Assembly (NCBI RefSeq): GCF_014197055.1
Contig: NZ_JACIEW010000002.1
Span: 186,001-250,000, forward strand
Source of the DNA: Devosia subaequoris
GTDB taxonomy: Bacteria; Pseudomonadota; Alphaproteobacteria; Rhizobiales; Devosiaceae
Length of the DNA stretch: 64,000 bases
Reading direction: 5' to 3'
How positions within the stretch are numbered: position 1 is the first letter of the stretch; the number at the start of each line of letters is the position of its first letter. Shown here one piece after another: positions 1 through 7,836 of the stretch. A program made the translations under genes and the position numbers. Under the pieces are notes generated by a model. It was not told the origin of the DNA and made no database searches. It worked only from the letters and a program-made list of their open reading frames with translations.

Positions 1-285
1 TCCAGCGTGGCCGTAGCCCAGTCCAACCTCACTGTCACGATTGCCGAAAACCCCGAAGTGGTGCAGCCCAATCCGCTGACCCTCGGGCAAACTGCGGTCG
101 AACCCAACACCAATCTCAACGTCAACCAGTCCGACACCGCCCTGCAGGTGGTCAACGAGTCGGTGACGCTGCAGCAGCTTGTTGACGGGCTCAACGCGCT
201 CGGCATCTCGCCGCGCGATCTGATCGCCATTCTCCAGGCCATCAAAGCCACCGGCGCGCTGCAGGCCGAAATCGAGGTGCTGTGA
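1..285 (+). CDS. flgI: Flagellar P-ring protein FlgI, C-terminal part (cut by window edge)
   Basis: The reading frame is open from base 1, so only the last 94 residues are present. FlgI is a periplasmic protein that assembles the P ring around the flagellar rod in the peptidoglycan layer. The segment has the typical FlgI C-terminal pattern: a beta-rich stretch (AVAQSNLTVTIAENPEV), the TAVEPNTNLNV block, and the closing helix with VNESVTLQQLVDGLNALG and SPRDLIAILQAIKATGALQAE. Its stop codon overlaps the ATG of the next gene (TGATG), so it belongs to the same operon as the rod-binding and FlgN-like genes. Identification is confident although the signal peptide and start lie outside the window. 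Confidence 0.93.
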   Translation, partial: SSVAVAQSNLTVTIAENPEVVQPNPLTLGQTAVEPNTNLNVNQSDTALQVVNESVTLQQLVDGLNALGISPRDLIAILQAIKATGALQAEIEVL

Positions 286-626
286 TGAATACGATCAGCG
301 AAACCGGCGCCACCATCACCCCGGCCCAGATGCAGCGCATGCGCGCCCAGGCGGAGGAACTCGAAGGCGTCTTTCTCAACATGCTGACCAAGGAAATGTT
401 CGCCACCGTCAAAAGCGATGAGAATTTCGGCGGCGGCGGCTTCGGCGAGGAAACCTGGCGCTCCATGCAGGCCGAACAGCTTGCCAATTCCATCGCCAGC
501 AGCGGCGGCGTCGGCATCGCCGACGATCTGATGAGCCAGATGATCGCCTCGCAGGAAGCGGCCAATGCCAGCCGCGCTGCCAATAGCTACAACAATATCC
601 CCAGTGCCGGAGTGTACGGAAAATGA
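285..626 (+). CDS. flgJ: Rod-binding protein, FlgJ N-terminal domain type (CheL-like)
   Basis: This is a 113-residue protein with the rod-binding (FlgJ N-terminal) domain: ELEGVFLNMLTKEMFATV, then the glycine-rich FGGGGFGEETWRSMQAEQLA and GGVGIADDLMSQM blocks. It lacks the C-terminal peptidoglycan hydrolase half found in gammaproteobacterial FlgJ, as is usual in alphaproteobacteria, where the short form is also called CheL. It is expected to act in the periplasm during rod assembly. The ATG at 285 overlaps the flgI stop (TGATG). A GTG three bases earlier is possible but less likely. Its own stop overlaps the next start as ATGA, indicating translational coupling. Confidence 0.88.
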   Translation: MNTISETGATITPAQMQRMRAQAEELEGVFLNMLTKEMFATVKSDENFGGGGFGEETWRSMQAEQLANSIASSGGVGIADDLMSQMIASQEAANASRAANSYNNIPSAGVYGK

Positions 627-1090
627 CCGCAGCCGCCCGCCTTGCCGCCCTTGACGCCCTGCCGGCCGAAGAGCTGTGCAATCACGCCGAACAAGCCCTT
701 GCGGCCCTGGTCGACGTGATGAATCAGGAAACCACCCTGCTGCGCGCCGGGCATCTTCGTCAGGCCGGGCAGTTGACGCCGGACAAGACGCGCCTGGCGC
801 AGGACTATGTCGGCTTTGCCCGCTCCATCCAACGCCAGGCCGCGCGCCTCACCGTCGAAGCCCCCCAATCCATGGAGCGGCTCCGCGCCGGCCACGAAAG
901 TCTCGCCACGCAGATGGCGGAAAATCTGAGGGTTCTTGCCACCGCCAAGACCGTCACCGAAGACGTACTGACAGACGTGGCGCGCATGGTTGGCCAGCAG
1001 AACCGCGCCCGGGCTTACGGCACAGCCGGCACGGTCACCGCAGACCCCAATGCATCAGCCAAGGGCATCGCGATCAATCGCGCCCTATAA
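623..1090 (+). CDS. flgN: FlgN-like flagellar export chaperone
   Basis: A 155-residue, mostly helical protein that fits the FlgN family by size, helix content and position right after the rod-binding gene (ATGA overlap at 623-626). FlgN-type proteins are cytoplasmic chaperones for the hook-associated proteins FlgK and FlgL, both encoded nearby at 5.8-9.7 kb. Visible features are an N-terminal helix (EQALAALVDVMNQETTLLRAG), a long central amphipathic helix, and a flexible tail rich in Ala, Gly and Asn. FlgN proteins are weakly conserved, so the name rests on context as well as pattern. It could be another small flagellar assembly factor. Confidence 0.65.
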   Translation: MTAAARLAALDALPAEELCNHAEQALAALVDVMNQETTLLRAGHLRQAGQLTPDKTRLAQDYVGFARSIQRQAARLTVEAPQSMERLRAGHESLATQMAENLRVLATAKTVTEDVLTDVARMVGQQNRARAYGTAGTVTADPNASAKGIAINRAL

Positions 1091-1189
1091 CAGGTGTCAT
1101 TTGACTAAAATGCGCAACGCGATGGTTACGTGAGAGCAAGGCCTGCGCCTTAGTGTTTCCGCGAATAGGTGTATTCGAGGGACAAGGTT

Positions 1190-1540
1190 ATGGTTGCGAA
1201 CCTCGCCGTCGAGCCCGTCTCTCCGGGCTCTGCTAATGTAGGCGAATATCGCTATCGCCCGGCCATGGGCGAGCGCACATTGCTGCAGGACAGCACCCAG
1301 AAGTCACCAACCAGCGCCAAGCCGGGTGACAGGGAAGGTAAGCTGCCGCTCCAGCGTGACCAGCAGAGGCAGGAGCGTGCGGCAGAACCGGAGCGGGATC
1401 GGACAGCCGATTTCGCCGCCGCCGTCATTGCCGGGGCCCTGCCCCCGACCCCGAAATCGATGGAAGAGTTGATCCGCCGCATCGGCACAGCCGAAATCCC
1501 GCACGAGTCACAGGCGCGGCTTCGGGATCTGCTCGCCTAA
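1190..1540 (+). CDS. Hypothetical protein in the flagellar locus
   Basis: A 116-residue protein that I do not recognise. It has a charged, low-complexity middle with many Gln, Arg and Glu, and a short C-terminal segment with two predicted helices (PPTPKSMEELIRRIGTAEIP and SQARLRDLLA). There is no signal peptide or membrane segment. I chose the ATG at 1190 because a GAGGG stretch lies a few bases upstream; the frame stays open to a GTG at 1169. It sits between the flgI-flgN genes and the flagellins in the same orientation and is followed by a terminator, so a flagellar or motility role is a contextual guess only. Confidence 0.6.
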   Translation: MVANLAVEPVSPGSANVGEYRYRPAMGERTLLQDSTQKSPTSAKPGDREGKLPLQRDQQRQERAAEPERDRTADFAAAVIAGALPPTPKSMEELIRRIGTAEIPHESQARLRDLLA

Positions 1541-1583
1541 GTTAACGCTTTCCTATCTCCAACCCACCATCGAAAGACACAAG

Positions 1584-1606
1584 AGCCTCGGATTCCGGGG
1601 CTTTTC
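1584..1606 (+). terminator. Rho-independent terminator after the flgI/flgJ/flgN block
   Basis: AGCCTCGG and CCGGGGCT pair over 8 bp (one G-U) around a 3-base loop and are followed at once by TTTTC. It lies 44 bases after the last gene of the plus-strand operon. Confidence 0.7.
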
Positions 1607-1661
1607 TACGTCCAGATCGATAAACTCCAGACCACTACTTGCCCAAATTTTCGGCATCGGC

Positions 1662-1676
1662 TTAACGCTTCTTTAT
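1662..1676 (+). promoter_or_regulatory. CtrA-like half-perfect box upstream of flagellin 1
   Basis: TTAA-N7-TTAT sits about 77 bases upstream of the flagellin ATG. One base differs from the CtrA consensus TTAA-N7-TTAA. The comparable position in front of flagellin 2 carries a perfect match, which is the main support. Confidence 0.35.
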
Positions 1677-1752
1677 AGCCTGCCAGATGAGGATCAGCCT
1701 GCCTCAGGAGAGGCGTCTTAGTTTGCGTAATCCTAGAAAAGGACCCGCCAAA

Positions 1753-3219
1753 ATGGCCGATATCTCTCTCTCCAAAGCCGTTCGCTCGAACCTGTACTCA
1801 CTCAAGGGTACTGCCGACATGATGTCCGAGACGCAGAACCGTCTCGCCACCGGCAACAAGGTCAACTCGGCTCTGGATAACCCGTCAAACTGGTTCACTG
1901 CCAAGGGCCTGACCAACCGCGCAAGCGACCTGGGTGGCCTGCTGGACTCCATGGCCAACGGCATCAAGACCCTTGAAGCCGCTGACAATGGTCTCTCGGC
2001 CATGACCAAGACCCTCGAATCGATGCAGTCGACCCTGCGTCAGGCACGTCAGGACAAGTCCTTCCAGACTGCTTCCTACACCCTGCCGGCTTCGGGCCTC
2101 ACCAACACCTCGACCCTGTCCTTCGATGCAGGCGCGGTGGGCGATACCGCAGTCAGCATCAACCTGACCTCGCAGACCAACACCGCAACGGCTGTTTCAA
2201 CAGCTTCAACGGCAACCGGCCTGACCGGCGCCTCGACCCTGGCATCGCTGGGTATGGCGGACGGTGAAACCATCACTGTCAGTGACGGCTCCGAGACCCA
2301 CACCTACACCATCACCACGGCAGCTACCGAAGATCTCGACGACCTGATCGCGGGCATCAACGGCGAAGCCAACCTCGACGTGACTGCAGCCATCAATGCC
2401 GATGGTCAGTTTGAGTTGACCGCCGACAACAACGAAGTTGGCATCACCGTTGGTGGCACTGGCTCGATCGCTGGTCTGGCGACCCAGGCCGCTCCAGCTG
2501 CCGTCTACGTTGCCAAGACCCTCGATGAGCTGGTCTCGGAGATCAACTCCAACACTGATCTCGATGGCAAGATCCGTGCGTCGAACGACAACGGCAAGCT
2601 GCGCATCGAGAACCAGTCCACGCAGGAACTCAATGTCGACGGCGTTACCTCCGCTGGCGTCATCGACGGCTCCACCTCCGACGTCTCGACCATCGATGGC
2701 AACTCGGTCCGCGCTGGCCTGGCCGATCAGTTCAACGAACTGCGCGACCAGCTCGACAAGCTCGCAGATGATGCCTCCTTCAACGGTATCAACCTGCTGC
2801 GCGGCGACAAGCTGGCTATCACCTTCAACGAAACTGGCACGTCGTCCATCGACATCCAGACCGAGAACGGTGACACCATCAACTCGGCAAATCTGGGTGT
2901 CTCGACCACGCTTCAGGAATCGGATCTCGACAGCGATACCAACATCGACTCCGAGCTGGGCAAGCTGAAGGCCGCTCTGAACGAAGTTCGCTCGCAGGCT
3001 TCGACCTTCGGTTCGAACCTCTCCATCGTTGAGAACCGCCAGACCTTCACCGAATCCATGATCAACACCCTGGAAGACGGTGCTGGCGACCTGACCCTGG
3101 CCGACATGAACACGGAAGCTGCGAACCTGCTGGCTCTGCAGACCCGTCAGTCTCTGTCGCAGAACTCGCTCTCGCTGGCGAGCCAGGCCGATCAGTCGAT
3201 CCTGCAGCTCATCCGTTAA
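1753..3219 (+). CDS. Flagellin (first of two tandem copies)
   Basis: A 488-residue flagellin, the filament subunit exported by the flagellar type III system. The N-terminal D0/D1 segment (SLKGTADMMSETQNRLATG, then NPSNWFTAKGLTNRAS) and the C-terminal helix (NLLALQTRQSLSQNSLSLAS, ending SILQLIR) are classic. The central 200 residues hold a beta-rich insertion resembling the flagellin IN motif (ETHTYTITTAATEDLDDLI). I chose the ATG at 1753 because AAGGA lies upstream and the protein then aligns end to end with the second copy at 3408, also 488 residues. The frame extends upstream to 1687 but that part is non-coding by comparison. FlbT and FlaF, encoded downstream, normally tune flagellin expression. 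Confidence 0.95.
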   Translation: MADISLSKAVRSNLYSLKGTADMMSETQNRLATGNKVNSALDNPSNWFTAKGLTNRASDLGGLLDSMANGIKTLEAADNGLSAMTKTLESMQSTLRQARQDKSFQTASYTLPASGLTNTSTLSFDAGAVGDTAVSINLTSQTNTATAVSTASTATGLTGASTLASLGMADGETITVSDGSETHTYTITTAATEDLDDLIAGINGEANLDVTAAINADGQFELTADNNEVGITVGGTGSIAGLATQAAPAAVYVAKTLDELVSEINSNTDLDGKIRASNDNGKLRIENQSTQELNVDGVTSAGVIDGSTSDVSTIDGNSVRAGLADQFNELRDQLDKLADDASFNGINLLRGDKLAITFNETGTSSIDIQTENGDTINSANLGVSTTLQESDLDSDTNIDSELGKLKAALNEVRSQASTFGSNLSIVENRQTFTESMINTLEDGAGDLTLADMNTEAANLLALQTRQSLSQNSLSLASQADQSILQLIR

Positions 3220-3245
3220 TCGGTTCAGCTACAGCACAAATCACG

Positions 3246-3274
3246 AAGGGCGGGTCGCAAGACCCGCCCTTTTT
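3246..3274 (+). terminator. Rho-independent terminator after flagellin 1
   Basis: AAGGGCGGGTC pairs perfectly with GACCCGCCCTT around a GCAA tetraloop, followed by TTT. It makes each flagellin its own transcription unit. Confidence 0.9.
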
Positions 3275-3331
3275 GCGTCTCGCCCGCAAAACCTCGAAAA
3301 ATTATGGTTTATAAGCCGTCAACTCGCATGG

Positions 3332-3346
3332 TTAACGACCCTTTAA
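3332..3346 (+). promoter_or_regulatory. CtrA-type box TTAA-N7-TTAA upstream of flagellin 2
   Basis: TTAACGACCCTTTAA matches the CtrA consensus TTAA-N7-TTAA exactly, about 62 bases before the ATG. A second GTTAAC follows at 3356. CtrA controls flagellar genes in many alphaproteobacteria; binding here is inferred from the motif only. Confidence 0.45.
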
Positions 3347-3407
3347 GAAAAGGCGGTTAACACTTTGGGCAAGGGGCCAAGCTGGCCTGAGGCAAGGATT
3401 GCATTAG

Positions 3408-4874
3408 ATGGCGGATATCTCACTTTCGAAGGCCGTTCGGGCCAACCTACTCTCCCTCAAGGGTACAGCCGACATGATGGCGACGACGCAGAATCGTCTC
3501 GCCACCGGCAACAAGGTCAATTCGGCCCTGGATAACCCGTCAAACTGGTTCACCGCCAAGGGCCTGACCAATCGCGCCAGCGATCTGGGCGCCTTGATCG
3601 ATTCGATGGCCAATGGCATCCAGACCCTGGAAGCCGCGGACAATGGTCTCTCGGCCATGACCAAGACCCTCGAATCGATGCAGTCCACGCTCCGCCAGGC
3701 GCGCCAGGACAAGTCGTTCCAGACTGCCTCCTACACCCTGCCGGCTTCGGGCCTCACCAACACCTCGACCCTGTCCTTTGACGCAGGCGCGGTGGGCGAC
3801 ACGCCAGTCAGCATCAACCTGACCTCGCAGACCAACACCGCAACGGCTGTTTCGACCGCTTCGACGGCAACCGGTCTGACCGGCGCCACGACTTTGGACA
3901 CTCTGGGCTTGGCCGACGGTGAAACCATCACTGTCAGCGACGGCACCGAGACCCACACCTACACCATCACCACTGCGGCTACCGAAGATCTCGACGACCT
4001 GATCGCGGGCATCAACGGTGAAACCGACCTCGATGTGACCGCATCCATCAATGCCGACGGTCAGTTCGTTCTGACCGCCGACAACAACGAAGTTGGCATC
4101 ACCGTCGGTGGCACTGGCTCGATTGCTGGTCTGGCGACCCAGGCCGCTCCTGCGGCCATCTACGTTGCCAAGACACTTGATGAGCTGGTTTCGGAGATCA
4201 ACTCCAACACTAGTCTCGATGGCAAGATCCGTGCGTCCAACGACAACGGCAAGCTGCGCCTGGAGAATCAGTCCACGCAGAAGCTCAATGTCGACGGCGT
4301 TACCTCCGCTGGCGTGATCGACGGTTCCACCGCCGACGTCTCGACCATCGCTGGCAACTCGGTCCGCGCCGGACTCACCGGCCAGTTCAACGAACTGCGC
4401 GATCAGCTCGACAAGCTCTCGGACGATGCCTCCTTCAACGGTATCAACCTGCTGCGCGGCGACAAGCTGACCATCACCTTCAACGAGACCGGCACATCGG
4501 CGATCGACATTCAGACCAAAGAAGGCGAGACTATCAACGCCTTCAACCTGGGCGTGCCGACCCAACTTGAGGAAGAAAAGCTCGACAGTGACGTCACCAT
4601 CGATGGACTGTTGACCGATGTTAAGGCCGCCCTGGACGAAGTCCGTTCGCAGGCCTCGACCTTCGGCTCGAACCTCTCGATCGTGCAGAACCGCAAGTCG
4701 TTCACCGAGGCGATGATCAACACGCTCGAAACCGGCGCCGGCAACCTCACCCTGGCAGACATGAACACTGAAGCGGCAAACCTGCTGGCACTCCAGACCC
4801 GGCAGCAGCTATCTCAGAACTCGCTGTCGCTGGCCAGCCAGGCCGATCAGTCGATCCTGCAGCTTCTGCAGTAA
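3408..4874 (+). CDS. Flagellin (second tandem copy)
   Basis: A 488-residue flagellin, the same length as the copy at 1753 and by eye about nine residues in ten identical. Differences cluster near the N-terminus (MMATTQNR), in the insertion domain (LDTLGLADGE) and just before the C-terminal helix (EGETINAFNLGVPTQLEEEK). D0/D1 ends and the IN-like central domain are the same as in copy 1. Long stretches of the DNA are identical, including silent positions, which suggests a recent duplication or gene conversion. It has its own upstream TTAA-N7-TTAA box and its own terminator. Two similar flagellins probably build one mixed or spatially ordered filament. Confidence 0.95.
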   Translation: MADISLSKAVRANLLSLKGTADMMATTQNRLATGNKVNSALDNPSNWFTAKGLTNRASDLGALIDSMANGIQTLEAADNGLSAMTKTLESMQSTLRQARQDKSFQTASYTLPASGLTNTSTLSFDAGAVGDTPVSINLTSQTNTATAVSTASTATGLTGATTLDTLGLADGETITVSDGTETHTYTITTAATEDLDDLIAGINGETDLDVTASINADGQFVLTADNNEVGITVGGTGSIAGLATQAAPAAIYVAKTLDELVSEINSNTSLDGKIRASNDNGKLRLENQSTQKLNVDGVTSAGVIDGSTADVSTIAGNSVRAGLTGQFNELRDQLDKLSDDASFNGINLLRGDKLTITFNETGTSAIDIQTKEGETINAFNLGVPTQLEEEKLDSDVTIDGLLTDVKAALDEVRSQASTFGSNLSIVQNRKSFTEAMINTLETGAGNLTLADMNTEAANLLALQTRQQLSQNSLSLASQADQSILQLLQ

Positions 4875-4898
4875 ATCGCTTACCAAGCGCACTTTAAG

Positions 4899-4930
4899 AA
4901 GGCGGGCCCCAAGCCCGCCTTCGTTGTTTT
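4899..4930 (+). terminator. Rho-independent terminator after flagellin 2
   Basis: AAGGCGGGC pairs with GCCCGCCTT around CCCAA, followed by CGTTGTTTTT. Confidence 0.9.
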
Positions 4931-4988
4931 TGCCGCAATCTGGGGCTAGACAGTTCAAGTATCCCCCGAGTCTGCGGAGATTGGTCTC

Positions 4989-5414
4989 ATGGCCCTGAAG
5001 GTCGAACTGAAGCCTGGCGAGAAATTGCTGGTGGGCAATTGCATCATCACCAATTCAGACCAGCGCACGCGCCTGTTTATCAATGGCAATGCACCCATCC
5101 TCCGCGAGAAGGATATCCTGACAGCCGAAACGGCCAATACACCAGCCAAGCGCATCTATCTGGCGGTGCAGCTGATGTATATCGAGGAAAATTCCGAGCG
5201 GGCGACCGAATCCTACAACGAGATGTCCAGAGACTTTGTGGCGGCAGTGCCCAGTTCTCTACCGATAATCGACCAAATCAATAACGAGATATTAACCGGG
5301 TCTCTTTACAAAGCTCTCAAGGCCTCTCAACGGCTTATTGAATACGAACAGGACCTGCTCAAACATGCATCAGCACGGCGCCCAGGCGTACCAACAGACG
5401 GCGAAAGTCGTTGA
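4989..5414 (+). CDS. flbT: Flagellar biosynthesis repressor FlbT
   Basis: A 141-residue cytoplasmic protein of the FlbT family, found with FlaF in alphaproteobacteria. In Caulobacter, FlbT acts on flagellin mRNA so that translation waits for hook completion. Diagnostic stretches are LKPGEKLLVGNCIITNSDQR, LFINGNAPILREKDILTAE, AKRIYLAVQLMYIEE, and the C-terminal LYKALKASQRLIEYEQDLLK. It lies just downstream of the two flagellins and overlaps flaF by 50 bases, so the two are co-translated. The start ATG at 4989 fits the family N-terminus (MALKVELKPGE). Confidence 0.93.
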   Translation: MALKVELKPGEKLLVGNCIITNSDQRTRLFINGNAPILREKDILTAETANTPAKRIYLAVQLMYIEENSERATESYNEMSRDFVAAVPSSLPIIDQINNEILTGSLYKALKASQRLIEYEQDLLKHASARRPGVPTDGESR

Positions 5415-5739
5415 AAATCCCCGCCAGCGTGAATCAGCTCTGCTTATGAAGGCAGCAGCAGGCCTGCAGAAGGTCAAGGATGAATGGGACATCTCGACCA
5501 CCGAGGAACTCCGCTCAGCTCTGACCTTTAATCGCAAGCTCTGGACCATCTTCATGTCGGCCGTCACTCAGGATGACAGCCCCCTGCCCCAGGAAATTCG
5601 CCAGAACATCGCAAATCTGGGCATGTTCGTAATGAACCAGACCCGCGAAATCCTCTATGAGGGCGTTCCCCAGGCCGAGCAGCTCACCGTGCTCGTGCAA
5701 CTCAACCGACAGATTGCGGCGGGCCTGCGCGGCATGTAA
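5365..5739 (+). CDS. flaF: Flagellar biosynthesis regulator FlaF
   Basis: A 124-residue FlaF-family protein, the positive partner of FlbT in coupling flagellin synthesis to assembly. Recognisable blocks are the N-terminal AYQQTAKVVENPRQRESALL, then LTFNRKLWTIFMSAVTQDDS and IRQNIANLGMFVMNQTREIL. I placed the start at the ATG at 5365 because family members begin close to the AYQQT motif; the frame runs back to 5338 but only through flbT coding sequence. The 50-base overlap with flbT and the terminator directly after it show that flbT-flaF is a closed two-gene unit. Confidence 0.92.
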   Translation: MHQHGAQAYQQTAKVVENPRQRESALLMKAAAGLQKVKDEWDISTTEELRSALTFNRKLWTIFMSAVTQDDSPLPQEIRQNIANLGMFVMNQTREILYEGVPQAEQLTVLVQLNRQIAAGLRGM

Positions 5740-5760
5740 GCCGCTGGACCGTTCACCAAA

Positions 5761-5790
5761 GAAAAGCCCCGCAGCGATGCGGGGCTTTTC
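5761..5790. terminator. Bidirectional terminator between flaF and flgL
   Basis: GAAAAGCCCCGC and GCGGGGCTTTTC form a perfect 12-bp stem around AGCGAT. A/T tails on both sides let it serve the converging flaF (plus) and flgL (minus) transcripts. Confidence 0.92.
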
Positions 5791-5839
5791 GTTTGTCGGT
5801 AGATGGCAGGAGTAGAGAGGGGCCAAGCCCGTCTCCTGA

Positions 5840-7822
5840 CTACAGATAGTTCACCAGGCTCAACTTGCTGACCATCGAGGTCATCTGGTAGCTCGCCGTG
5901 AGGCGTGTCTGCAGCGCGAGGATCTCCATCGCCACATCCTCCTTGCTGACCGTCTCAACGTCGCTCAGCAGGTTCTCTAGCTGCGCGGTGTAATTGGTGT
6001 GTCGCTCGCCGGCGGCTTGCAAGGCGGCGCGGGCCACACCCAATTCCATGGTGATGAGTTCGATCGAACCGCGCTCTGAATTGCGCCCCTCGGACAATTC
6101 AAGCTGCTGCCGGCGCGCCATGGCATCGAACCGCGCTTTTGAAGGGTTCAAATCCACCGAATTGGGGTCCGCCGCATTAGTGATCTCTGGATAGGTCTCA
6201 ACCGTCATCGCCGCCATCGAGCGGATCATGCGCAGATAGCCGCTTTCATTGGCCTGCATGCCATAGGCGACGCGTCCAGAATCCTCGACAGCCGCCGTGA
6301 CCGACTGGCGCGGATTGCCCTCCGCAGCTGTGGCTGCTTCGGACACCGAGCGGATCATCGCCTTTTCAAAGTTCTCGGCCGAGGCCGCTTCATCCGCGCC
6401 AATGGTGAACTGTCCCGGCCCGGCGCGCCCGGTTACCGCTGTCAACGTCACCTCACGCGTCTTGCCGCTCGGCTCGGTCAGTGTCACCGTGACGCTGTCG
6501 CCCGCCGTCAAGGCAACCGCATCGTCGAAGACGACCGACATCGAGGCAGGGTCGCCCGGCGTGTGGGTCGCCGTCAGTGCACCTGCATTGGTGACATTGG
6601 ATGTCACGGCCGAAATCTGGAAGCCATGCGCCGAAGACACTGGGATGTTTTCGGTCAGTGCCACGGTTTCGGCGGCGCGCGCCGCGGTCAGCCGGCCCAT
6701 ACCGATGGCCGAGACCGCCGCAGTCTCGCCGCTATACCACATCACCGTATCATTCTTGGTGGCCACGCGCAGGCCGGTCGAGGTGTACGGATCCGCCCCC
6801 TCGACCCGCAGCACCGGCTCACCTGCTGCATTGAAGAAGTTCTGCCCCGCCGCATATGTGGAAGCGGCCTTCAGTTCGCCCTCCGCAGTCTTTTTCAGCG
6901 CCGCCTTGAGCGCATTGTCGAAATTGGTGGCCGTGGTGATGGTCGCCGTCGTCGGGTCGTCCCCGATGACAAACTCACCCGTGGCGCCCGATGCATTGGC
7001 CGCGCTCACGGCCTTGAGGGTGATCTGCGTCTCGGTGCCATCGGGCAAGGTGAACCCCAGGGTTACACTATCCCCTTCTGACACCGTCCCAGGATCGCCC
7101 GGAAAGGTGAAGTCGACATCTGCAGGCGAGGCCGCGAAGTCCGAGACGATGCCGATATTGGCGCCAATGGCAGACACGGTTGACAGCTTGTAGCCGAACG
7201 GGTGGTTTCCATCCTCGGCCAGTGACACTGTCACCGGGTCGGTTTGCAGAGCAGGCACGGCGGGGGTAATCGTCGTCCCGAGCCGTCCCAGTCCCGCAGA
7301 CCCAAGATCGGCCATTTGCCGCTCGGTAACGACGGTCTTGTAGCCGGCTCGTCCACCCGCGCCTTCGAGCAGCTCGGTTGTGGTGGGCAAGGGTGCCTTG
7401 TCGGTCGTTGAGCCGCCGAACAGATAGCGCCCTGCTATGTCGGAATTGAGCAGCGTGACCATTTCGTCCAGCCGCGCCTTGGACAGGCCCGAAATGGTGG
7501 CCATATTGATGTTGTTCGAGCCGTATTGACCCTGCTTTGCCGAGTTGCGAGCTTCGCCCTCAATGGCGTCAAGCCGCGTCAGCGCATTGTCATAAAAGCT
7601 CATGCGCAGATCGACCTGCTCGATGCTGGCATTGTAGCCGGCCATCGTGGTGAGACGCGAGCGCACAGAGAGCGAGACAGGCAGGTCCCGACCCATTTCC
7701 GAAAGCGTTTGTGCCTTGACGCCGGTGCCAAGCTGCATCTGCAACTGCGCGAACTTGTCCTGCATCTTGGAGATGATGGAAAAGCCCGTAGTGAGCGGAT
7801 ACATGGACTTGTTGACGATCAT
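5840..7822 (-). CDS. flgL: Flagellar hook-associated protein 3 FlgL, enlarged
   Basis: FlgL is the hook-filament junction protein, placed after FlgK on the hook tip. The N-terminal 180 residues (KMQDKFAQLQMQLGTGVKAQ, LLNSDIAGRYLFGGSTTDKA) and the C-terminal helices (VAMEILALQTRLTASYQMTS) are typical. At 660 residues it is about twice the size of enterobacterial FlgL. The excess is an insertion of two similar beta-rich modules, roughly residues 200-322 and 387-505, each with a GDSVT...T.P.G....TL.AV pattern. It follows flgK with a 14-base gap in the flgE-flgK-flgL operon, which has a sigma-54-type promoter in front of flgE. Confidence 0.9.
   Translation of the reverse strand: MIVNKSMYPLTTGFSIISKMQDKFAQLQMQLGTGVKAQTLSEMGRDLPVSLSVRSRLTTMAGYNASIEQVDLRMSFYDNALTRLDAIEGEARNSAKQGQYGSNNINMATISGLSKARLDEMVTLLNSDIAGRYLFGGSTTDKAPLPTTTELLEGAGGRAGYKTVVTERQMADLGSAGLGRLGTTITPAVPALQTDPVTVSLAEDGNHPFGYKLSTVSAIGANIGIVSDFAASPADVDFTFPGDPGTVSEGDSVTLGFTLPDGTETQITLKAVSAANASGATGEFVIGDDPTTATITTATNFDNALKAALKKTAEGELKAASTYAAGQNFFNAAGEPVLRVEGADPYTSTGLRVATKNDTVMWYSGETAAVSAIGMGRLTAARAAETVALTENIPVSSAHGFQISAVTSNVTNAGALTATHTPGDPASMSVVFDDAVALTAGDSVTVTLTEPSGKTREVTLTAVTGRAGPGQFTIGADEAASAENFEKAMIRSVSEAATAAEGNPRQSVTAAVEDSGRVAYGMQANESGYLRMIRSMAAMTVETYPEITNAADPNSVDLNPSKARFDAMARRQQLELSEGRNSERGSIELITMELGVARAALQAAGERHTNYTAQLENLLSDVETVSKEDVAMEILALQTRLTASYQMTSMVSKLSLVNYL
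6308..7225 (-). repeat. Internal duplicated module within flgL
   Basis: Residues about 200-322 (bases 6857-7225) and about 387-505 (6308-6664) share the order GDSVT, a strand, T(L)P.G, TL.AV, a G-rich turn, F.IG.D, and a helix beginning NF(D/E). The similarity is clear at protein level and weak at DNA level, so the duplication is old. It would lie in the variable outer part of FlgL. Confidence 0.6.
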
Positions 7823-7836
7823 GTCAGGCTACTCCC

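Noticed and set aside
1711-1727. Sigma-54-like element (AGGCGT...TTTGCG) before flagellin 1
   Set aside because: The distance between the GG and GC elements is one base too long and the -24 element is poor, unlike the clean match before flgE.
3540-4565. 341-codon minus-strand frame inside flagellin 2
   Set aside because: Shadow of the repetitive flagellin coding sequence, no start signals.
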